From positions 1-16,487 of the forward strand of contig NZ_LATL02000338.1 of assembly GCF_000972705.2 (NCBI RefSeq): a stretch of 16,487 nucleotides of DNA. The letters run 5' to 3'. Under the pieces are notes generated by a model. It worked only from the letters and a program-made list of their open reading frames with translations, was not told where the DNA came from and did no database searches. Position 1 is the first letter of the stretch, and each line of letters begins with the position of its first letter. Positions 13,160-16,487 of this stretch are shown here, in pieces. This DNA is from Limnoraphis robusta CS-951 (GTDB lineage: Bacteria > Cyanobacteriota > Cyanobacteriia > Cyanobacteriales > Microcoleaceae). The position numbers were made by a program, and so were the translations under genes.

Positions 13160-15793
13160 ATGGCAGTCTCAAGAAAAAAACCTAATTCTTCTTCGTTTGA
13201 TTCCAGTGCATCTCCGGTTGATCAATCAAAGGCTTCAGAGGTAAAAGCGTTAGAGCCTTTACTGGAACTGTTGCTTGATTTACAAAGATCTCAGGGTCAA
13301 GTTTCAACATCTCCAGAATCGGATATTTTACCTCACTCGAATGAGTCTGAACAACCGAAAGAAAACCTCTCGTCAGATCAACCGTTAGGCTCCTCAAAAC
13401 CAGATAAATCTGTTGAATCAAAAGGCTTTGAAGTTTTATTTGAGGCTGTTAATCCCTCTCCGACTAAACCTGCGGAAAAAACCGTAGAAAAGTCGGAGAT
13501 TAATCAAAAATCAGAACCTTTATCTACTTCTGATCAAGTTAACTTTACTCAAGCCAATTCTCAAACGTTTAGAGAAACAGATCAGCCTAAATCAAAGCCA
13601 TCAGAGAAGGAGATTGATCTAATTTCTCTGCAAACTTTGTTAGAAGTTCCCTCTGATGCGGTTGATGTCAGTTATTCGGTTGCTCCAATTGAAGCGGAAA
13701 AAACAGAGGAGAAGATCACCTCAACGGGTGAATCTAAGAGCGAATCTATTTCTGATGAAACATTCGATTTTTTAGAACAGTTACAGGGTTTAAGTGTTGA
13801 GTCTAGGGGGTCTGCTTCTGATGACTCATTGGAACAACTGCAAGATTTAATTTTTGGCTCGACACGCTCCGATTTTGAACAATTAAAACAGCAACTTTTT
13901 GAGTCTGATTTACCGGAAGTTCGTCAGTTACTTGAAAAAATTTCTACTCAGTTACAGTCTTTAGAGTATCAGATTTATGAACCGGAACAACTGATGCAGT
14001 TAATTCGTCCCTGGATTGCGGATATTTTGAGTCATAAAATTAATCATTCTAAAGAAGATGTGATTCAGGCTTTGAAGCCAATTATTGATGAGATTATTAT
14101 CGCTAAATCTAGGGATAATAGAGAAAAAATGAGTGCAGCAATTGCCGATTTGATTCCCGAAGCGATTAAACATCAAATTCGCAATTCTCCCCAAGAAATT
14201 GCCCTAGCAATTGGGCCAGAAATTGGGGCGGCGATTCGAGAACAAATTCGGATAGATCGAGATGAAATTGTGGATGCTTTGGCGCCAACAATGGGTAAAG
14301 TGATTAAAGAACAGGTGAGTTTAGAGCGAGATTCGATGGTTGATGCGCTTTATCCTGTGATTGGAAGTACGATTACTCGCTATTTGGGTGAAGCGATTCG
14401 AGAAATTAATGATAAGGTTTCAAATGCTTTAAGTGTAGAGGGGATTAACCGCAAAATTCGAGCGAGAGTCCAGGGGGTTTCTGAGGCTGAATTGATTTTA
14501 CAGGAAGTCATAAAATGTACAGTTCTAGCAGTATTTTTGATTCATAAAGGTTCAGGTTTGATTATTTCAGAGGTTCAGCAGTCTAATGAGGCTCAACTCG
14601 AATCGGAAATGTTGGCCGGAATGCTGACAGCGATTCGGAGTTTTGTCAATGATTGTATTGTACAAGCGGATGAAATTCAAGAACTTAATGAGATAGAATA
14701 TGGGGATTCTAGAATTGTGATTGAAGTAGCTGGATATTGTTATCTAGCGGTGATTCTTAAAGGAGAAATTCGCAAGCATTTTCTCCAAAAAATTAGAAAA
14801 ACGCTGATTAAAATCACTCAAAACTATGGAACTGTTATTGAGACGTTTGATGGCGATCCAGAAACCATTCCCCCTGAGATTAAAGCGGAGTTAGAAAAGC
14901 TGATGGAAGTGGGATCAAAGCAACAGCAAGGTAAATCTCCAAAAACTTTATTAGTTCTCAGTTGTGTGATTTTGGGTTCAGTTTTGATTCCTTTAGCCAT
15001 TGTTCAATATCGCAATCATGTGATTCATCGCCTGGAAACTCAAGTGACTCAAGCTCTAGATTCTGAACCTGAATTAGCAATTTATCGTTTAGCGGTAGAT
15101 GCTCAGGGTAATACCGTGATTTTGAATGGAAAACTACCGAATCAGCGATTACGAGAGAAAGCAGCAGCTATTGTGCAGCAAATTGTACCGAATTTTACGG
15201 TTGAGAATGATATTATAGCTGTTGAGGTTCCGGCTGATCCAGTGTTAGTTGAAGCTGAAGTTCAACGGATGACGGAGACTTTGAATCAAATGAATGGGAT
15301 CTCGATTTCAACTCAGTATGAACCCGATCAAGTTAAAATTGCAGGAACCGTACTTCAGCAAATTGATCTGGAAAAAGTGACTCAAGCTTTCGAGAAAATT
15401 AAGGGGGTTAAGTCAGTTTTGACAACGGTACAAGTTGAACCTTTACCGATTGCAACCCGAATTTATTTTAATCTGAATTCTCCCAAATTTCACTCGGAAG
15501 ATATGATTATTAAAATTTATCCGATCTCTCAATATTTGAAGCAATATCCAAATTTGGATGTTAAGATTGTGGGGTATACTCATTCAGCAGAAAAGTTGAA
15601 AAGAAATCCTAAGTTGGCGCTGAAGCGATCGCAAGCAGTACAAACGGCTTTAGAAAGTTATGGAATTGATCGCAGACGGATGACAGCAATCGGAAAAAAT
15701 GAACCTCCACCTGGAGTTGAGGAAAATCACCCAGAATGGTTGAGTCGAGCTGTCATTTTTGAGATAATACCACGAGAAGATCTGGGTAAGTAG
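13160..15793 (+). CDS. Membrane protein with longin/roadblock-like, BON-like and OmpA-like domains
   Basis: An 877-residue protein; ATG at 13160 is preferred with AGGA seven bases before it (a GTG one codon earlier also fits). Numbering here is from that GTG. Residues 1-250 are acidic, serine-rich and probably disordered. Residues 255-440 are helical with 22-23 residue repeats (RDEIVDALAPTMG, RDSMVDALYPVIG). Residues 446-560 resemble a longin/roadblock domain (TVLAVFLIHKGSGLIISE, LAGMLTAIRSFVND, YCYLAVILKG). A single membrane helix lies at about 597-616. Two BON-like modules follow (about 624-690 and 695-760), then a C-terminal OmpA-like domain (765-872) with VKIVGYTHSAEKL and LALKRSQAVQTALESYGIDR. 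The N-terminus should be cytoplasmic and the C-terminus periplasmic. The GTPase gene follows after two bases, so the longin-like domain is a likely GTPase partner. The OmpA motif lacks the usual Asp of GHTD. Confidence 0.85.
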   Translation: MAVSRKKPNSSSFDSSASPVDQSKASEVKALEPLLELLLDLQRSQGQVSTSPESDILPHSNESEQPKENLSSDQPLGSSKPDKSVESKGFEVLFEAVNPSPTKPAEKTVEKSEINQKSEPLSTSDQVNFTQANSQTFRETDQPKSKPSEKEIDLISLQTLLEVPSDAVDVSYSVAPIEAEKTEEKITSTGESKSESISDETFDFLEQLQGLSVESRGSASDDSLEQLQDLIFGSTRSDFEQLKQQLFESDLPEVRQLLEKISTQLQSLEYQIYEPEQLMQLIRPWIADILSHKINHSKEDVIQALKPIIDEIIIAKSRDNREKMSAAIADLIPEAIKHQIRNSPQEIALAIGPEIGAAIREQIRIDRDEIVDALAPTMGKVIKEQVSLERDSMVDALYPVIGSTITRYLGEAIREINDKVSNALSVEGINRKIRARVQGVSEAELILQEVIKCTVLAVFLIHKGSGLIISEVQQSNEAQLESEMLAGMLTAIRSFVNDCIVQADEIQELNEIEYGDSRIVIEVAGYCYLAVILKGEIRKHFLQKIRKTLIKITQNYGTVIETFDGDPETIPPEIKAELEKLMEVGSKQQQGKSPKTLLVLSCVILGSVLIPLAIVQYRNHVIHRLETQVTQALDSEPELAIYRLAVDAQGNTVILNGKLPNQRLREKAAAIVQQIVPNFTVENDIIAVEVPADPVLVEAEVQRMTETLNQMNGISISTQYEPDQVKIAGTVLQQIDLEKVTQAFEKIKGVKSVLTTVQVEPLPIATRIYFNLNSPKFHSEDMIIKIYPISQYLKQYPNLDVKIVGYTHSAEKLKRNPKLALKRSQAVQTALESYGIDRRRMTAIGKNEPPPGVEENHPEWLSRAVIFEIIPREDLGK

Positions 15794-15795
15794 TC

Positions 15796-16338
15796 ATGTC
15801 TGTAATTTCTAAAAAAATTTGTTTAGTAGGTGACTTTGGAGTGGGAAAAACAAGTTTAATTCGTCGGTTTGTAGATCGTCAGTTTAGTGATCAGTATCTC
15901 TCGACAGTCGGGGTAAAAATTTCTCGAAAACAAGTGGATTTAATGGCAACTGATACTCAATCTGAGCATTCAATTCAACTGTTAATTTGGGATTTAGAAG
16001 GTCATACAAAGTTTAAAGGAATTACGCCGAGTTATTTACAAGGGGCGAGTGGTGTGGTCGTAGTGGGGGATGTGACTCGTTCAGATACTTTGGATCATAT
16101 TCCTGAACATATTGATTTATTTTTATCTGTTAATCCAAAAGGGTGGATTGTGATTGCGTTAAATAAAGTTGATTTGCTTGCTCCTGAAAGCCTGGAGGGA
16201 TTAGTTCAGAGATCATTTGATTCAAAAAAAAATGAAAAAAATCGAATCTTATCAACTTATCAAACCTCGGCAAAAACAGGAGCCTATGTAGATGAAATCT
16301 TTCAGGTGTTATCTCATCAGTTTATTTCTAAGTTTTGA
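15796..16338 (+). CDS. Rab/Ras-like small GTPase
   Basis: A 180-residue single-domain GTPase. G1 is GDFGVGKTS (12-20), G2 includes Thr37 in STVGVKI, G3 is WDLEGHTKF (Asp66, Gly69), G4 is NKVD (123-126) and G5 is TSAKTG (157-162). All nucleotide-binding motifs are intact. The residue matching Ras Gln61 is His70, so intrinsic hydrolysis may be low and depend on a partner. There is no C-terminal cysteine, so no prenylation; membrane placement would need the adjacent membrane protein. The ATG lies two bases after the stop of the OmpA-like gene, implying translational coupling. By analogy with MglA and its roadblock partner MglB, the longin-like domain next door could be regulator or effector. The cellular process controlled is unknown. 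Confidence 0.92.
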   Translation: MSVISKKICLVGDFGVGKTSLIRRFVDRQFSDQYLSTVGVKISRKQVDLMATDTQSEHSIQLLIWDLEGHTKFKGITPSYLQGASGVVVVGDVTRSDTLDHIPEHIDLFLSVNPKGWIVIALNKVDLLAPESLEGLVQRSFDSKKNEKNRILSTYQTSAKTGAYVDEIFQVLSHQFISKF

Positions 16339-16407
16339 TTCTAAAAAGAAAATGTATGAATTTATTTTTTTTAAGTTTTTAGTGAAAAGAGTTTGATAAA
16401 TGAACCC

Positions 16408-16487
16408 ATGAATGAGTTACTCAAAAATTTTTTCGCTCCACGTCAGATAGAATATGAATATATTGCTATAAATAATGACAGTATTAT
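16408..16487 (+). CDS. Start of a further gene, truncated by the window end
   Basis: An ATG at 16408 opens a frame that is uninterrupted for 26 codons to the window edge and begins MNELLKNFFAPRQIEYEYIA. An ATG eight bases earlier runs into a stop after two codons. The Shine-Dalgarno sequence is weak. The spacing of 69 bases from the GTPase gene on the same strand suggests it may belong to the same operon. Too little is visible to name the product; the style of the opening reminds me of cyanobacterial sensor proteins, but that is a guess. Confidence 0.5.
   Translation, partial: MNELLKNFFAPRQIEYEYIAINNDSI

Noticed and set aside
1..16487. tRNA or rRNA genes
   Set aside because: No cloverleaf with a GGTTCGAATCC-type T arm and no conserved rRNA segments were seen on either strand.

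Overview
The window looks like chromosomal DNA from a filamentous cyanobacterium of the Planktothrix/Arthrospira/Oscillatoria type (inference). The octamer GCGATCGC (HIP1) occurs at 7628, 8506, 8626, 8746, 11851 and 15625. Coding is AT-rich, and Uma2-family and pentapeptide-repeat genes, dispersed GGCGGGTTT-type inverted repeats and a small Rab-like GTPase operon are all present. Two housekeeping genes, ffh and gatB, anchor it as chromosome; most of the rest is accessory or poorly described.

Layout. 1-377: an ORF-less, highly structured stretch with matching bulged hairpins at both ends, interpreted as a non-autonomous IS200/IS605-like (possibly HEARO/omega-RNA type) element whose right tip overlaps the ffh stop codon. 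374-1819 (-): ffh. 2171-3775 (+): an unrecognised protein made of two near-identical 237-239 residue repeats. 3800-4332: an inverted-repeat element, an orphan BrnA-like antitoxin gene (-), and a 40-bp Uma2 leader that has lost its gene. 4333-5535 (-): an alpha/beta-hydrolase. 5717-6941 (+): two tandem Uma2 (DUF820) genes, each with the same leader. 6963-8969 (-): a pentapeptide-repeat protein and a TPR/pentapeptide protein, probably one transcription unit. 9006-10653: a seven-copy, roughly 180-bp tandem array, flanked on both sides by broken minus-strand coding fragments. 10816-12312 (-): gatB with a clear terminator. 12541-16338 (+): an operon of a coiled-coil protein, a membrane protein with longin/roadblock-like, BON-like and OmpA-like parts, and a Rab-like GTPase, followed by the start of another gene that runs off the end.

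How the genes may work together. The best candidate for an underdescribed system is 12541-16487: a cytoplasmic G protein, a one-pass membrane protein that could carry its state across the inner membrane to an OmpA-like domain, and a helical partner. Both the GTPase (His70 at the usual Gln position) and the OmpA-like domain (GYTH instead of GHTD) carry non-canonical key residues. The second candidate is the array at 9138-10445, whose units each carry a promoter-like element and conserved short hairpins and could encode a multicopy small RNA. No transposase gene, tRNA, rRNA or CRISPR array was found. All functional statements come from reading the sequence and from remembered family knowledge; no search was run.
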